DNA of 41,051 bases from MB1-2 sp046566065 (GCA_046566065.1 JBKHXK010000022.1:1-41051); one strand, 5' to 3'. Counted from the first letter of the stretch, positions 16,156-24,606 are shown. Program-made: numbers and translations. The notes: a model not told the origin generated them from the letters alone.

Positions 16156-16329
16156 CTAGCTCTTGAAGGCGTCCTTCACCTTCTCGCCGGCCTGCTTCAG
16201 GTTGCCCTTGGCTTGGTCGGCGCGACCTTCGTTCTCCAGGCTGCGGTCGTTCGTGGCGTCTCCGACGCCCTCTTTGACCTTGCCCGTGAGCTCTTCGGTC
16301 TTGTTGCTGATCTTGTCAGCAGTGCTCAT
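16156..16329 (-). CDS. CsbD-like stress protein (57 aa)
   Basis: The gene is short. The minus-strand frame from ATG 16329 to TAG 16156 encodes a highly charged, helical 57-aa protein with the CsbD pattern: STADKISNKTEELTGKVKE, then NEGRADQAKGNLKQAGE and a final KDAFKS. CsbD proteins are abundant in general stress responses (sigma-B controlled in Bacillus) and have no known catalytic role. GGAGGT lies 9 nt before the ATG (16339-16344). It stands alone between the glycosidase terminator and the phosphatase gene. Confidence 0.88.
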   Translation of the reverse strand: MSTADKISNKTEELTGKVKEGVGDATNDRSLENEGRADQAKGNLKQAGEKVKDAFKS

Positions 16330-16391
16330 ATGCGATGCACCTCCGATCCGATCTCTCGGTAGGTCTTATCTCTACCCACTACGGGGCTGAG

Positions 16392-17336
16392 CTATGCCCG
16401 CCCCATCGTGGTGAAGGTGTGGAAGGGGCGGCCCCTCCGAGGGATCGCTCGCACCTCGATCCGGTTGGGCCCTGCCTCGATCTCCAGGAAGTGATACCGG
16501 GCGATACAGATCGCGGTCGTCGGCAGAGGGGCTCCGCAGGGGCGCATCGAAGCACCGCCTCCGCCGGTGACCACGTACCGGATGCCTCCCAGAGGTTTGC
16601 TCGCCTCGTAGTTGTGGTCGTGACCGTTCAGGACGAGATCGACGCCGCGGCGCCGGAACAACGGCACGAGTTGCTCGGCCAGGCCAGGGGTGGAGCCATG
16701 CTCTCCGGAGGAATAGACCGGGTGATGGAAGACGACGATCGTCCAGCGATCCCCCTCCTCGGGCCGAAGCGCCGTTCTCAGCCAGTCCATCCGGAGCGCG
16801 TTCGAGTCCGTCATCACGAGACGAACCCCATCACGACGCACGACGTAGTTGCGCCCACGGAAACCGAACGCTGGCTCGTTCAACTCGGGTCGTCCGTTGC
16901 CGGTGACGATGTCGTGGTTGCCGAGCGTCGCCCGGAACCTGACCCCCGCGTCGAGGAGACAGTCGTACGGGCGGAAGAACACCTCCCCGAAGCGGGTGGG
17001 ATCACCACTCTCGTAGACGTTGTCGCCCGTCGTCACGACGAGATCGAACGGTTTCCTCTGATGGAACCGGCACATGCGATCAGCGAGCTCTAGCTGCGGG
17101 GTCAGGCCGGATCCGTAGTCACCGATCGCGACGAAGCGCAAACGCCGGACCGGGGGGGCCGTAGGGCTCGGGGACGGCTCGGTCGTCGGCGTCGCGCTGG
17201 GTTGGGGCGTCGGCGTGTCCGTGGGCTCGATGGTGGCGTCCCCGGTTGGAAGCGGTGCGCCGGAGCTGGTCCGAGCCGACTCAGCGCACGCGGCCCCCAG
17301 TATGAGGACGAGGGAAACGGCAGCCACTCCCCTCAT
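16392..17336 (-). CDS. Calcineurin-like metallophosphatase lipoprotein
   Basis: The 314-aa protein has an N-terminal hydrophobic segment and Cys17 in LGAAC as a probable lipid anchor. A Thr/Pro/Ser-rich linker at about 25-62 is followed by a metallophosphoesterase domain. The metal-site motifs are complete: IGDYG, TTGDNVYE, TLGNHD, VFHHPVY and NGHDHNYE, in the order seen in purple-acid-phosphatase-like proteins. It should act outside the membrane on phosphate esters. It overlaps pcm by 4 nt (ATGA), so the two are co-translated. The lipobox is not perfect (Gly at -3), so a plain signal anchor is possible. Confidence 0.88.
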   Translation of the reverse strand: MRGVAAVSLVLILGAACAESARTSSGAPLPTGDATIEPTDTPTPQPSATPTTEPSPSPTAPPVRRLRFVAIGDYGSGLTPQLELADRMCRFHQRKPFDLVVTTGDNVYESGDPTRFGEVFFRPYDCLLDAGVRFRATLGNHDIVTGNGRPELNEPAFGFRGRNYVVRRDGVRLVMTDSNALRMDWLRTALRPEEGDRWTIVVFHHPVYSSGEHGSTPGLAEQLVPLFRRRGVDLVLNGHDHNYEASKPLGGIRYVVTGGGGASMRPCGAPLPTTAICIARYHFLEIEAGPNRIEVRAIPRRGRPFHTFTTMGRA

Positions 17337-17962
17337 CCCGGAGCTCCCGGCACCAGGGGCACGAAGCGCGCCGGCGTCAGCAGTCCGATGCGCTTCAGCT
17401 CATCCCCGTCCTTCTCGAAGATCAGGACCTCGTCGTTGTTCGCTGCTTTCACCGGAATGACCAACCTCCCACCGTCGGATAGCTGTTCCTTCAGGGCTGG
17501 AGGCACCTCGGTGGCGGCCGCCGACACCACGATGGCCCCGTACGGCGCGTGCTCGGGCACCCCCTCCCACCCATCTCCGACGAGCGAGCGCACGTTCTTT
17601 ATGCCTGCCCGCGACAGATTCGCCTCCGCCACCTCGATCAGCGAGGCGAAGCGGTCGATCGAGACCACCTCCGCGGCGAGTCGAGCCAACAGCGCCGTCT
17701 GGAACCCGAAGCCCGTCCCGACCTCGAGCACTCGATCCTCTGGGTCGATGCGGGCCGCCTCGATCATCCGTGCGATCAGCGACGGCTGGCTGGTCGTCTG
17801 GCCCTCGAGGATGCCGATCGGCCGGTCGGCATAAGCCTGGGAGCGGGCCTCGGAAGGAACGAACTCCTCCCTGGCGACGTGCCTGAAGGCTGCGAGCACC
17901 CGCTCGTCGGTCACCCCATCCCGGCGAAGCAGCCGAACCATGCCTTCCTTGCTCCTCGGCAT
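17333..17962 (-). CDS. pcm: Protein-L-isoaspartate O-methyltransferase
   Basis: The 209-aa enzyme repairs isoaspartyl residues in aged proteins by SAM-dependent methylation. The PCMT signatures are clear: REEFVP near 27-32, the substrate motif GQTTSQPSLIARM, the SAM motif LEVGTGFGFQTALLA, and GDGWEG. ATG 17962 is chosen over the upstream ORF limit because PCMT proteins start close to this point and TACGGT lies 6 nt before it. The stop overlaps the phosphatase start. The usual surE partner is not present. Confidence 0.93.
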   Translation of the reverse strand: MPRSKEGMVRLLRRDGVTDERVLAAFRHVAREEFVPSEARSQAYADRPIGILEGQTTSQPSLIARMIEAARIDPEDRVLEVGTGFGFQTALLARLAAEVVSIDRFASLIEVAEANLSRAGIKNVRSLVGDGWEGVPEHAPYGAIVVSAAATEVPPALKEQLSDGGRLVIPVKAANNDEVLIFEKDGDELKRIGLLTPARFVPLVPGAPG

Positions 17963-17968
17963 AGGGCG

Positions 17969-17974
17969 ACCGTA
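17969..17974 (-). promoter_or_regulatory. Leaderless -10 box (TACGGT) for pcm
   Basis: On the minus strand TACGGT is followed by 6 nt and the pcm ATG (17962). It lies in a 35-bp divergent region with a second box for the WS/DGAT gene on the other strand. Confidence 0.5.
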
Positions 17975-17984
17975 CACAGTGAAA

Positions 17985-17990
17985 TAGCAT
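17985..17990 (+). promoter_or_regulatory. Leaderless -10 box (TAGCAT) for the WS/DGAT gene
   Basis: TAGCAT is followed by 7 nt and the ATG at 17998, with no Shine-Dalgarno sequence in between. Confidence 0.5.
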
Positions 17991-17997
17991 CGGTCAC

Positions 17998-19380
17998 ATG
18001 TCCCGATATGAGCGCTTGAGGGTCCTGGACGAGCTCTTCCTCCACCTGGAGGGGCCGAACACACATATGCACGTCGGTGGGGTGGCGGTATTCGAGGGGC
18101 CGCCTGCGGATTACGCGGACGTGCTCGACACGATCGATCGACGTCTCGCCGAGGTGCCCCGCTTCCGCCAGAAGCTCGCCTTCGTCCCGTTCGGCGTCGG
18201 CCGTCCGGTGTGGGTGGACGACACGCACTTCAACCTCGAGTACCACGTGAGGCACACGGCGCTTCCGGCTCCCGGCAACGACGAGAAGTTCAAAGCCCTG
18301 ATCTCGCGCATCATGTCCCAGCAGCTCGACCGCACCAAGCCGCTGTGGGAGATGTGGTACGCCGAGGGTCTCGGTGGCGGTCGCAGCGCGCTCATCACCA
18401 AGACCCATCACTGCCTGGTCGATGGAGTGTCGGGCGCGGACATCATGTCGGTGCTGCTGGATCTGACTCCGGAGCCCCGCCTCGTGGAACGTCAGCGGTG
18501 GGTGCCGGACCCGGAACCGACGGCCGACGCCCTCCTGGTGGACGCCTTGAAGGAACGCGTCACCTCGCCCGCCGAAGCGATCCGCACCTTGCAGTCGGCG
18601 ATGCTCGACCCGGCCAAGGTCCCGAACCGGGTGGTGGAAGGCGCCCGCGCGTTGGGTGCCTTCGTCGGTGGAACGCTGGACTTCGCGCCCGAATCCACGC
18701 TGAACCAACCGATCGGACCGCACCGCCGCTTCGACACCGTGCTGACGAACCTCGACGACATCAAGCAGATAAAGAACCACCACGGCGGCACCGTGAACGA
18801 TGTGGTGCTGTCGGTCGTTGCTGGCGGCCTCAGGCGACTGCTGAAAGGGCGCGGCGAGCGCGTCGATGGTCTCGAGATCCGCGCGATGGTGCCCGTGTCC
18901 GTGCGGGCCGAGCACGAGAAGGGTGCGCTCGGCAACCGCGTCGCGTCGGTATGGGCGCCGCTGCCGGTCTTCGAGGAAGACCCCGTGCGCAGGCTCCATT
19001 GGGTCAGCGAGCGGATGAAGGACCTGAAATCCGGAGGCCAGGCGGTGGGGGCGCAACTGCTCACGTCGCTCGGCGAATACGCCCCACCGACGATCCTGGC
19101 GCAGGCGTCACGTCTGGTCGCGCGCCAACGCGCCTACAACCTCGTCGTGACGAACGTCCCCGGCCCCCAGATCCCCCTGTATTCGATGGGGCGAGAGATG
19201 CTCGAGGTCTATCCGGTCGTCCCTCTATCCGACAACACGACGATCGGCATCGCGCTGCTCTCCTACAACGGCAAGATCGGGTTCGGACTGCTGGGCGACT
19301 ACGACACCGCGCCCGACCTGGGGGTGCTCGCCGAAGGCATCGAGAAGTCCATCGCCGAGCTCATGGAAACGCTCGTCTAG
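17998..19380 (+). CDS. Wax ester synthase / acyl-CoA:diacylglycerol acyltransferase (WS/DGAT)
   Basis: The 460-aa enzyme joins acyl-CoA to fatty alcohols or diacylglycerol, giving wax esters or storage triacylglycerol at the membrane face. The active-site motif HHxxxDG is intact as His137-His138 to Asp142-Gly143 (KTHHCLVDGVSG). The N-terminal LDELFLHLEGPNTHMHVGG pattern and late motifs VTNVPGPQIPLY and NGKIGFGLLGDYD are also standard. Actinobacteria are the main bacterial group with many of these enzymes. It links the window to neutral lipid storage and could draw on the FAS II products made from the operon 5 kb downstream, though co-regulation is not shown. Confidence 0.93.
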   Translation: MSRYERLRVLDELFLHLEGPNTHMHVGGVAVFEGPPADYADVLDTIDRRLAEVPRFRQKLAFVPFGVGRPVWVDDTHFNLEYHVRHTALPAPGNDEKFKALISRIMSQQLDRTKPLWEMWYAEGLGGGRSALITKTHHCLVDGVSGADIMSVLLDLTPEPRLVERQRWVPDPEPTADALLVDALKERVTSPAEAIRTLQSAMLDPAKVPNRVVEGARALGAFVGGTLDFAPESTLNQPIGPHRRFDTVLTNLDDIKQIKNHHGGTVNDVVLSVVAGGLRRLLKGRGERVDGLEIRAMVPVSVRAEHEKGALGNRVASVWAPLPVFEEDPVRRLHWVSERMKDLKSGGQAVGAQLLTSLGEYAPPTILAQASRLVARQRAYNLVVTNVPGPQIPLYSMGREMLEVYPVVPLSDNTTIGIALLSYNGKIGFGLLGDYDTAPDLGVLAEGIEKSIAELMETLV

Positions 19381-19394
19381 AGGCTTCGGCGCGG

Positions 19395-20477
19395 TCACCT
19401 CTCCTGCCACGCGGGCCAGTAGTCGAAGGCCGCTCCGCGCGTCAACCTCTGCTCGTTGTCTCCTGCCACCGCCACGATGAAGAGATCGCCGCCGCGTGCG
19501 AACACCACCTTGGTTCCGTCCGGTGACCATGCAGCGAAGTCGCCTTCGTCCGCGATGACCGTCTGTTCGCTCCCATCGGGACCCATCACCCACAGGTGAC
19601 TACGACCGCCCTCCGGGGATGTGGGGGAGCTCGAGAAGAGGATGAGCGAGCCGTCCGGGGACCAGACCGGTTGACCGTCGAAACGAGATCCATCGGTCAA
19701 GACCGTTATCTCACCGCCCCCCACGTCGACCATTGCGATCGCCGAACCGTCGTCCCCGCCGTCGACGTTGGGGAACGTCGTCTGGAATGCGATCCGAGTG
19801 CCGTCGGGACTCCAGACCGGTGAGAAATCGTTGACCTCGTTCCGGGTCACCTGGACGAGACCCGTCCCGTCGGGCGCCATCACGTAGATCTCGGCATCTC
19901 CGTCGCGGCTGCTCTCGAACGCGATCTTCGTGCCGTCCGGAGACCATGCGGGTCCGGAGTTCCAGGTCCCGTATCCCGTGAGACGGGACCTGGCCCCGGT
20001 CCGCAGGTCGAGGATGCGGATCGCCGACGCGTACGGGTCCGGTAGGCCGGTGTTGGAAAGATCCATATCTGCATAGACGAGCTTCGTCCCATCGGGAGAA
20101 ACATCCGGGCGCTGGATGGAGCCCAGGACGCGAGGCCTGAATCTCATCCGGTCGGACCCGTCGGGACGCATCGTGAGGACCCTCCAGCGGGAGCCGGTCT
20201 CCGTGTGCAGGGCTCTGACGACCACCAGCATCGATCCGTCCCGAGTCCAGAGGGGAACGTCCTCCGCGTCGCCCGACGTGAGTTGCTCGAGCCCCGTTCC
20301 TCCGGGCCTGATGGTGAACACATCGCCTTGTCGCGAGAACGCGATGAGACCGTTGCGGCCAACGCCAGCCCGAGCCGGCGTGCCTACCAAAGCCGTCACG
20401 AGTAGGGCGGCGACCGCAAGCGATCTCGCCCTACCCATCCCGAACCCCGAACGAAGCCCGTCCCCAATCCGGGTCAT
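19395..20477 (-). CDS. Secreted PD40 (TolB-like) beta-propeller protein, copy 2
   Basis: The 360-aa protein has a signal peptide (SLAVAALLVTALVGTPARA) and six PD40 blades, each with a WSPDGT-like core. Examples are AWSPDGTKIAFESS, VWSPDGTRIAFQTT and VWSPDGSLILFSSS. TolB-like propellers bind protein or ligand partners outside the membrane and have no catalysis by themselves. ATG 20477 overlaps the stop of the upstream paralogue (ATGA); ATG 20438 is a second possible start that gives a more compact signal peptide. The two genes are tandem paralogues. The partner and function are unknown. Confidence 0.85.
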   Translation of the reverse strand: MTRIGDGLRSGFGMGRARSLAVAALLVTALVGTPARAGVGRNGLIAFSRQGDVFTIRPGGTGLEQLTSGDAEDVPLWTRDGSMLVVVRALHTETGSRWRVLTMRPDGSDRMRFRPRVLGSIQRPDVSPDGTKLVYADMDLSNTGLPDPYASAIRILDLRTGARSRLTGYGTWNSGPAWSPDGTKIAFESSRDGDAEIYVMAPDGTGLVQVTRNEVNDFSPVWSPDGTRIAFQTTFPNVDGGDDGSAIAMVDVGGGEITVLTDGSRFDGQPVWSPDGSLILFSSSPTSPEGGRSHLWVMGPDGSEQTVIADEGDFAAWSPDGTKVVFARGGDLFIVAVAGDNEQRLTRGAAFDYWPAWQER

Positions 20478-21493
20478 CCTCGAACAGACGTTGTGTCGTG
20501 AGTCGCATCGGAGTCGGAGCGGCAGGGTCGACCCGAAAGATGTTCCCCCGCCTTCTCGTACGCGATCGAGGCGCCATCGGATGACCAAGCCGGGCTCCCG
20601 CTGGCGTCGACCAGGCGCGTCGCGTTACTTCCGTCGGCGTCCATCAGCCAGAGTCCGAGGTCGAACTCGGGCTCGAACAGGTATCGGATGAACGCGATCC
20701 TGGTGCCATCAGGCGACCAGCGCGGCATCTCATCCAGCTGGTTGCCGGTTGTCAGACGGACCGAGTCGGTTCCGTCCGCGTTCATGACATACAGGTGCTG
20801 GCTCCAGCCGTACTCTTCCGACTGTCTGATCCAGAGGATCTTGGAACCGTCGGGGCTCCACTGAGGAAAGAAGTCGGTCGCCGGATCGTTCGTCAATCGG
20901 ATCGGTTTAGAGCCGTCGAGGGACATCAGCCAGATCTCGATGTCGCCATCCCGATCGCTCATGAAGGCGAGTCGCCCGTCCGGCGACCAGGTCGCTCCGA
21001 CGTTCAGGTAGCGATATCCCGTTAGCGACGTGGTCGACGTACCGTCGGCGGTCACTACCCTCAGCGCAGCTCGATAGCGGTCCCCTTCGGGGATGACGTC
21101 GGCGTAGACGAGCGAGGTCCCATCCGGCGACCATTCGGCCTCGAAAACGCTGCCGCGCAGGTTCGAAGTGAGCTCCCGGCGATCCGTCCCGTCGGCATTC
21201 ATGACGATCAAGGCGGTGTGTCCCGGTCTGCGGATCGAACAGCATCTGACGAACGAGATCCTGCTTCGGTCGGGCGACCACACGGGGTCCGAATCGAAGG
21301 GGGCCCCCGCGGTCAGCTGCACCTTGTCGCTCCCGTCGGGAGCCATCGTGAAGATGTCGCCCAGCCGCTGGTAGACGATGCGATCCGAGGTCGCCGCCTC
21401 GGATCGAGGCATACCGACCAAAGCGCCGGCGAGCGCAACCCCGCACAGAACGAGGTACGCGGCCCGCAGCGGTCGTCGGTGCTCCGCCTGCAA
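20474..21493 (-). CDS. Secreted PD40 (TolB-like) beta-propeller protein, copy 1
   Basis: The 339-aa protein has a signal peptide ending near PRSEAAT, followed by six blades with the PD40 pattern: VWSPDRSRISF, EWSPDGTSLVY, TWSPDGRLAF, QWSPDGSKILW, RWSPDGTRIAF and a degraded AWSSDGASIAY. Two adjacent Cys (RCCS) sit in blade one. The start is TTG at 21493 with AAGGGG about 10 nt upstream; no in-frame ATG lies before the signal peptide. A hydrophilic tail (GRPCRSDSDATHDTTS) follows the last blade. It shares the fold and likely origin of the downstream gene, which it overlaps by 4 nt. Confidence 0.85.
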   Translation of the reverse strand: MQAEHRRPLRAAYLVLCGVALAGALVGMPRSEAATSDRIVYQRLGDIFTMAPDGSDKVQLTAGAPFDSDPVWSPDRSRISFVRCCSIRRPGHTALIVMNADGTDRRELTSNLRGSVFEAEWSPDGTSLVYADVIPEGDRYRAALRVVTADGTSTTSLTGYRYLNVGATWSPDGRLAFMSDRDGDIEIWLMSLDGSKPIRLTNDPATDFFPQWSPDGSKILWIRQSEEYGWSQHLYVMNADGTDSVRLTTGNQLDEMPRWSPDGTRIAFIRYLFEPEFDLGLWLMDADGSNATRLVDASGSPAWSSDGASIAYEKAGEHLSGRPCRSDSDATHDTTSVRG

Positions 21494-21627
21494 TGCGACC
21501 CCACCCCTTCCACCTAACCGTCAGACAACTGCACCACGGCCGGGCGCTCCTCACAAGGCCCTTGAGGGGGTCCGTTCGCGCGTCGAAGCGAGTCGTCGAG
21601 GCGGAGCGAGGTGGGAGGATCGGCCCC

Positions 21628-22251
21628 ATGGGCTTCATGGACGGTCTCTTCGCACGCCTCTACCCCTCCATCATCAAGACCTCTGAAGAGAAGTGGCTGC
21701 GCGCGATGCGTGCGGAGCTCGTCGGAGGCCTATCCGGCGATGTGCTCGAGATCGGCGCCGGAACCGGGCTCAACCTGCCTCATTACGGTCCCGAGGTCTC
21801 CAGCATCACCTTGACCGAGGCCAGCGAGCACATGATGCGACGCCTTGAAGAAGTCGCCGCGGCGGCGCGGCCCGACGCTCGCCTGGTCCTCTCGCCTGCG
21901 GAGTCCCTACCGGTTCCGGACGACAGCGTCGACCACGTGGTGTCGACCCTGGTGCTCTGCAGCGTGGACGATCCGGGCCGGGTGCTGGCGGAGGTGCGAC
22001 GCGTACTAAGACCGGGTGGCGGGTTCCATCTGATCGAACACGTGGCCGGCAAGGGAAAGCTGCTGCGATGGCAGCGCAGGGCGGAACCCGTGACGAGATT
22101 CATCGGCCGCGGTTGTCACGTCACCCGCAACACGCGCGCAACCCTCGAGAGCGCCGGTTTCGACACCGATGACGTGAAGGACTTCTGGAGTAAGCACGAA
22201 CCGAAGATCTACGCACCCCACATCGTGGGAACCGCACGGCCCGTCGGCTAA
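21628..22251 (+). CDS. Class I SAM-dependent methyltransferase, UbiE-like
   Basis: The 207-aa protein carries motif I LEIGAGTGLNLPHYG, an acidic post-motif (TLTEAS), motif II VDHVVSTLVLCSVDD and motif III VLRPGGGFHLIEHV. This order is typical of Methyltransf_11/UbiE-type enzymes acting on small molecules or lipids. ATG 21628 is used; GGGAGG at 21613-21618 is the likely ribosome site, although GAGGAT at 7 nt could also be a -10 box. A terminal segment (KHEPKIYAPHIVGTARP) is like that of methyltransferases that modify lipids or quinones. The acceptor is unknown. Confidence 0.88.
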   Translation: MGFMDGLFARLYPSIIKTSEEKWLRAMRAELVGGLSGDVLEIGAGTGLNLPHYGPEVSSITLTEASEHMMRRLEEVAAAARPDARLVLSPAESLPVPDDSVDHVVSTLVLCSVDDPGRVLAEVRRVLRPGGGFHLIEHVAGKGKLLRWQRRAEPVTRFIGRGCHVTRNTRATLESAGFDTDDVKDFWSKHEPKIYAPHIVGTARPVG

Positions 22252-22287
22252 CGACGCCACGCGATGACCAAGTTCGAACGGAGCTCG

Positions 22288-22716
22288 CTAAGACGTGGAG
22301 GGGAGCCTCACCGAGCCGTCACCGTCAAGGGTCCAGCCCGGGTTGTGAGCGACCTCCCAGGGGTGACCATCCGGGTCGATGAAGACTCCCGAGTACCCGC
22401 CCCAGAACGTCTCGGCCCCCGCTCTGGCGATGGCCGCGCCGGCACGCTCGGCTTCGGCGATCACCGCATCCACCTCTGCTGGAGAAGCCACGTTGTGGGC
22501 AAGCGTGATGCCTCCCCAGCCACCCGAGTCCTCGACCCCGGAATCTCCTGCGAGTTCGGCACGGCTCCAAAGGGCTACGACGAAGCACCCCGTCTGGAAG
22601 AAGACGACGTCGTCCTCGGGCGCGGCTTGGGTTACCCAACCGAGTCCCTCGTAGAAACCTCGAGCCCTCGCTAGATCTGCCACACCCAACGTGATCAAGC
22701 TGACCCGTTGTTCCAT
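22288..22716 (-). CDS. VOC family protein (glyoxalase/bleomycin-resistance fold)
   Basis: The 142-aa protein has the two-repeat VOC layout. The first repeat has VSLITLGVADLARARGFY and the second has GYSGVFIDPDGHPWEVAHNP. Metal-binding residues of true glyoxalase I cannot all be assigned. The function could be dioxygenase-like, drug binding or lactone turnover. ATG 22716 overlaps the upstream stop by one base (TGATG), so it is translated with the DUF2007-like gene. Confidence 0.85.
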   Translation of the reverse strand: MEQRVSLITLGVADLARARGFYEGLGWVTQAAPEDDVVFFQTGCFVVALWSRAELAGDSGVEDSGGWGGITLAHNVASPAEVDAVIAEAERAGAAIARAGAETFWGGYSGVFIDPDGHPWEVAHNPGWTLDGDGSVRLPSTS

Positions 22717-22961
22717 CAGCCGCCGACCCTGCCCGTGTCGAGCCCCAGTTGGTTGAGGATGTTGTTGGCGCGTTGCTCTTCGGCCTCGGCAACGATGACC
22801 CCGATCCCTTCGACGAAGTCGACCGAGGGATAGATCGAGCGAGGCGTCATCGTTGCAGTTATCCCGTGGGCCGCCAGTGTGATCTGGATGAACTCGGCAC
22901 GGGCGGCCGAGGGTGCCGTCGCGACGACGCAAGAGCGTTGCTCGAAGCGGTACGAAGCCAT
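22716..22961 (-). CDS. DUF2007-like small protein
   Basis: The 81-aa protein has an alpha/beta layout with VVATAPSAARAEFIQITLAAHGIT, a central PSVDFVEGIG and an end VIVAEAEEQRANNIL. This follows the DUF2007 pattern (putative signal-transducing small domain), in which A-x-x-x-x-A helices alternate with strands. ATG 22961 starts a normal protein; a GTG at 22982 in the same frame would add seven residues. Function is unknown. It lies in the middle of a three-gene set with Dabb and VOC proteins. Confidence 0.65.
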   Translation of the reverse strand: MASYRFEQRSCVVATAPSAARAEFIQITLAAHGITATMTPRSIYPSVDFVEGIGVIVAEAEEQRANNILNQLGLDTGRVGG

Positions 22962-22988
22962 CGCGACAGCATGCCACCACACCGGACG

Positions 22989-23309
22989 CTAGAGGAAGAG
23001 ACTGTCCTCGGTCAGCGGATAGTCCACACGGATGACGTCGCAACCCACGGACGCGACCCAGTCACCGAACGCGACGTGAGCCGGCTGCGAGTAGTAGGCC
23101 TGGTGCGCCTCCTCGCTCTCGAACTCCGTGAGCAGGAGGTAGTCGTAGCCACCCGACCGGCCGCCAACGTCCTTGCCGAAACGCAAGCCCGTGAACCCCG
23201 GGATCGTCTCCGGCCAGGCCCGGACCCGCGACCGCATCAGCTCCTCTTCCTCCGAGGTCAGCGCACGGTGGAACTTGAACAGCACTACGTGTTGGGCTCG
23301 CTCGCTCAT
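22989..23309 (-). CDS. Dabb (stress-responsive alpha/beta-barrel) domain protein
   Basis: The 106-aa protein has the Dabb ferredoxin-like fold. It has HVVLFKFHRALTSEEEELM at the start, a middle FTGLRFGKDVGG, and a closing AHQAYYSQPAHVAFGDWV. Most such proteins are dimers of unknown job; a few act as cyclases in polyketide or olivetolic-acid pathways. GGAGG lies 4 nt before ATG. The first gene of the Dabb-DUF2007-VOC unit. Confidence 0.87.
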   Translation of the reverse strand: MSERAQHVVLFKFHRALTSEEEELMRSRVRAWPETIPGFTGLRFGKDVGGRSGGYDYLLLTEFESEEAHQAYYSQPAHVAFGDWVASVGCDVIRVDYPLTEDSLFL

Positions 23310-23395
23310 CGGACCTCCAGCTCGAAAGCGCTCATGGTAGCCACCCGCACCCCGGCGGCTTAGCCTGGGGCTTCGAGATCGAAAGGAAGGCGCCC

Positions 23396-23824
23396 GTGTC
23401 CAAAGATGCCCGTTACTTCGCTCAGGAAGATGGCGCGACCCCAGCCGGAGAGGGGTCGTTCTTCAAGTGGGACGACCAGGACCCGATCGAGATCCTGCCC
23501 GGCCTTCGGTTCCAACCGATCCTGGGCGACCGGTTGATGGCGAACTTCGTCTCATTCGAACCCAACGTGGTTGCGCCGGTGCACTGGCACGACGAAGAAC
23601 AGATGTCGATAGTGATCCACGGAGAGTTCGAGTTCGAGGTCGGAGGTCAGAAGAAGCTCGTCAAGCGAGGCGAGGCGATCCTGATCCCCCCCAACGTGCC
23701 GCACGGCGCCCGCACCTACGACTCCACCTGCTTGGAGCTCGACATCTTCAATCCACCGCGCCACGGTCTCTTGGAGCTGATGGGGCTTATCGGCCCCGAC
23801 GGCCGCCGGACCGACCGGGATTAG
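23396..23824 (+). CDS. Cupin domain protein
   Basis: The 142-aa single-domain cupin has the two cupin motifs. Motif 1 is APVHWHDEEQMSIVIHGEFEFEVGG with His-x-His and Glu positions for a metal; motif 2 is PPNVPHGARTYDSTCLELDIF with a further His. It therefore probably binds Fe, Mn or Zn. The GTG start at 23396 has AGGAAGG 6 nt upstream. It ends 2 nt before the SDR start, so both are co-transcribed and may act on the same small molecule (isomerase, dioxygenase or lyase are typical cupin jobs). Confidence 0.88.
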   Translation: MSKDARYFAQEDGATPAGEGSFFKWDDQDPIEILPGLRFQPILGDRLMANFVSFEPNVVAPVHWHDEEQMSIVIHGEFEFEVGGQKKLVKRGEAILIPPNVPHGARTYDSTCLELDIFNPPRHGLLELMGLIGPDGRRTDRD

Positions 23825-23826
23825 CC

Positions 23827-24606
23827 GTGGATCTGGGCCTTGCAGGCAAGAGAGCCATCGTCACCGGCGGTTCGAAGGGACTCGGTCGGGCGATAGCGGA
23901 AGAGCTGGCGCGCGAAGGCGCCCACGTCGCGATCTGCGCTCGCAACCACGAAGAGGTCACACGAGCCGAAAAGGAGCTCACGGAACTGGGAACCACCGTC
24001 TTCGCTCAGGTCGCCGACGTGACCGACCCGGCTCAGGTCAGATCATTCATCGAGGGCGCCGTAGGAGCGCTGGGCGGCCTGGACATACTCGTGAACAACG
24101 CGGGCAGAGCGCGCCCCGGGAACTTCTCGACGCTCACCGACCAAGACTGGAGAGAAGACCTCGACGTGAAGCTCTTCTCGATGATCCGGTGCTCCAGGGA
24201 GGCGCTCCCCCATCTGCGCGCGGCGGGGGGCGGGCGCATCATCAACATCAACGCAGTGCACGCGAAGTCCCCCGACTATCGGTTCTTCGCTACATCTACG
24301 AACCGGGCTGCTTGCCTCGCCTTCACGAAATCGTTGGCACAGGAGGTCGCGAGCGACAACATCCTCGTGAACGCTGTGAACATCGGGTTCGTCGTGACGC
24401 CTCAGTGGAAGAACATCCACGAGCGTCGGGCTCCGGACCTATCGGAAGAGGAGTTCTTCGCTCAGATGTCCGGTGACGTTCCGCTGGGCAGATTCGGGAC
24501 GGCCGATGAGGTCTCGGGGATCGTCGCGTTCCTAGCGAGCGACCGCGCGACTTTCATCACGGGTACGGACATCGATGTCGCCGGAGGCATGGGGCGCTAC
24601 CTGTAG
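23827..24606 (+). CDS. Atypical SDR-fold protein with altered catalytic tetrad
   Basis: The 259-aa protein has a clear Rossmann fold with an intact nucleotide motif TGGSKGLG (13-20) and NNAG (90-93). The four residues that normally catalyse (Asn, Ser, Tyr, Lys) are instead Lys115, Ala143, Thr156 and Arg160 in my alignment by eye. The region around NAVHAKSPDY and ATSTNRAACLAFTKSLA resembles the BKR-like SDR group that is known to lack the tetrad. It could still bind NAD(P) but may use a different chemistry or act as a lyase, decarboxylase or regulator. The GTG start at 23827 is 2 nt after the cupin stop. Confidence 0.85.
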   Translation: MDLGLAGKRAIVTGGSKGLGRAIAEELAREGAHVAICARNHEEVTRAEKELTELGTTVFAQVADVTDPAQVRSFIEGAVGALGGLDILVNNAGRARPGNFSTLTDQDWREDLDVKLFSMIRCSREALPHLRAAGGGRIININAVHAKSPDYRFFATSTNRAACLAFTKSLAQEVASDNILVNAVNIGFVVTPQWKNIHERRAPDLSEEEFFAQMSGDVPLGRFGTADEVSGIVAFLASDRATFITGTDIDVAGGMGRYL

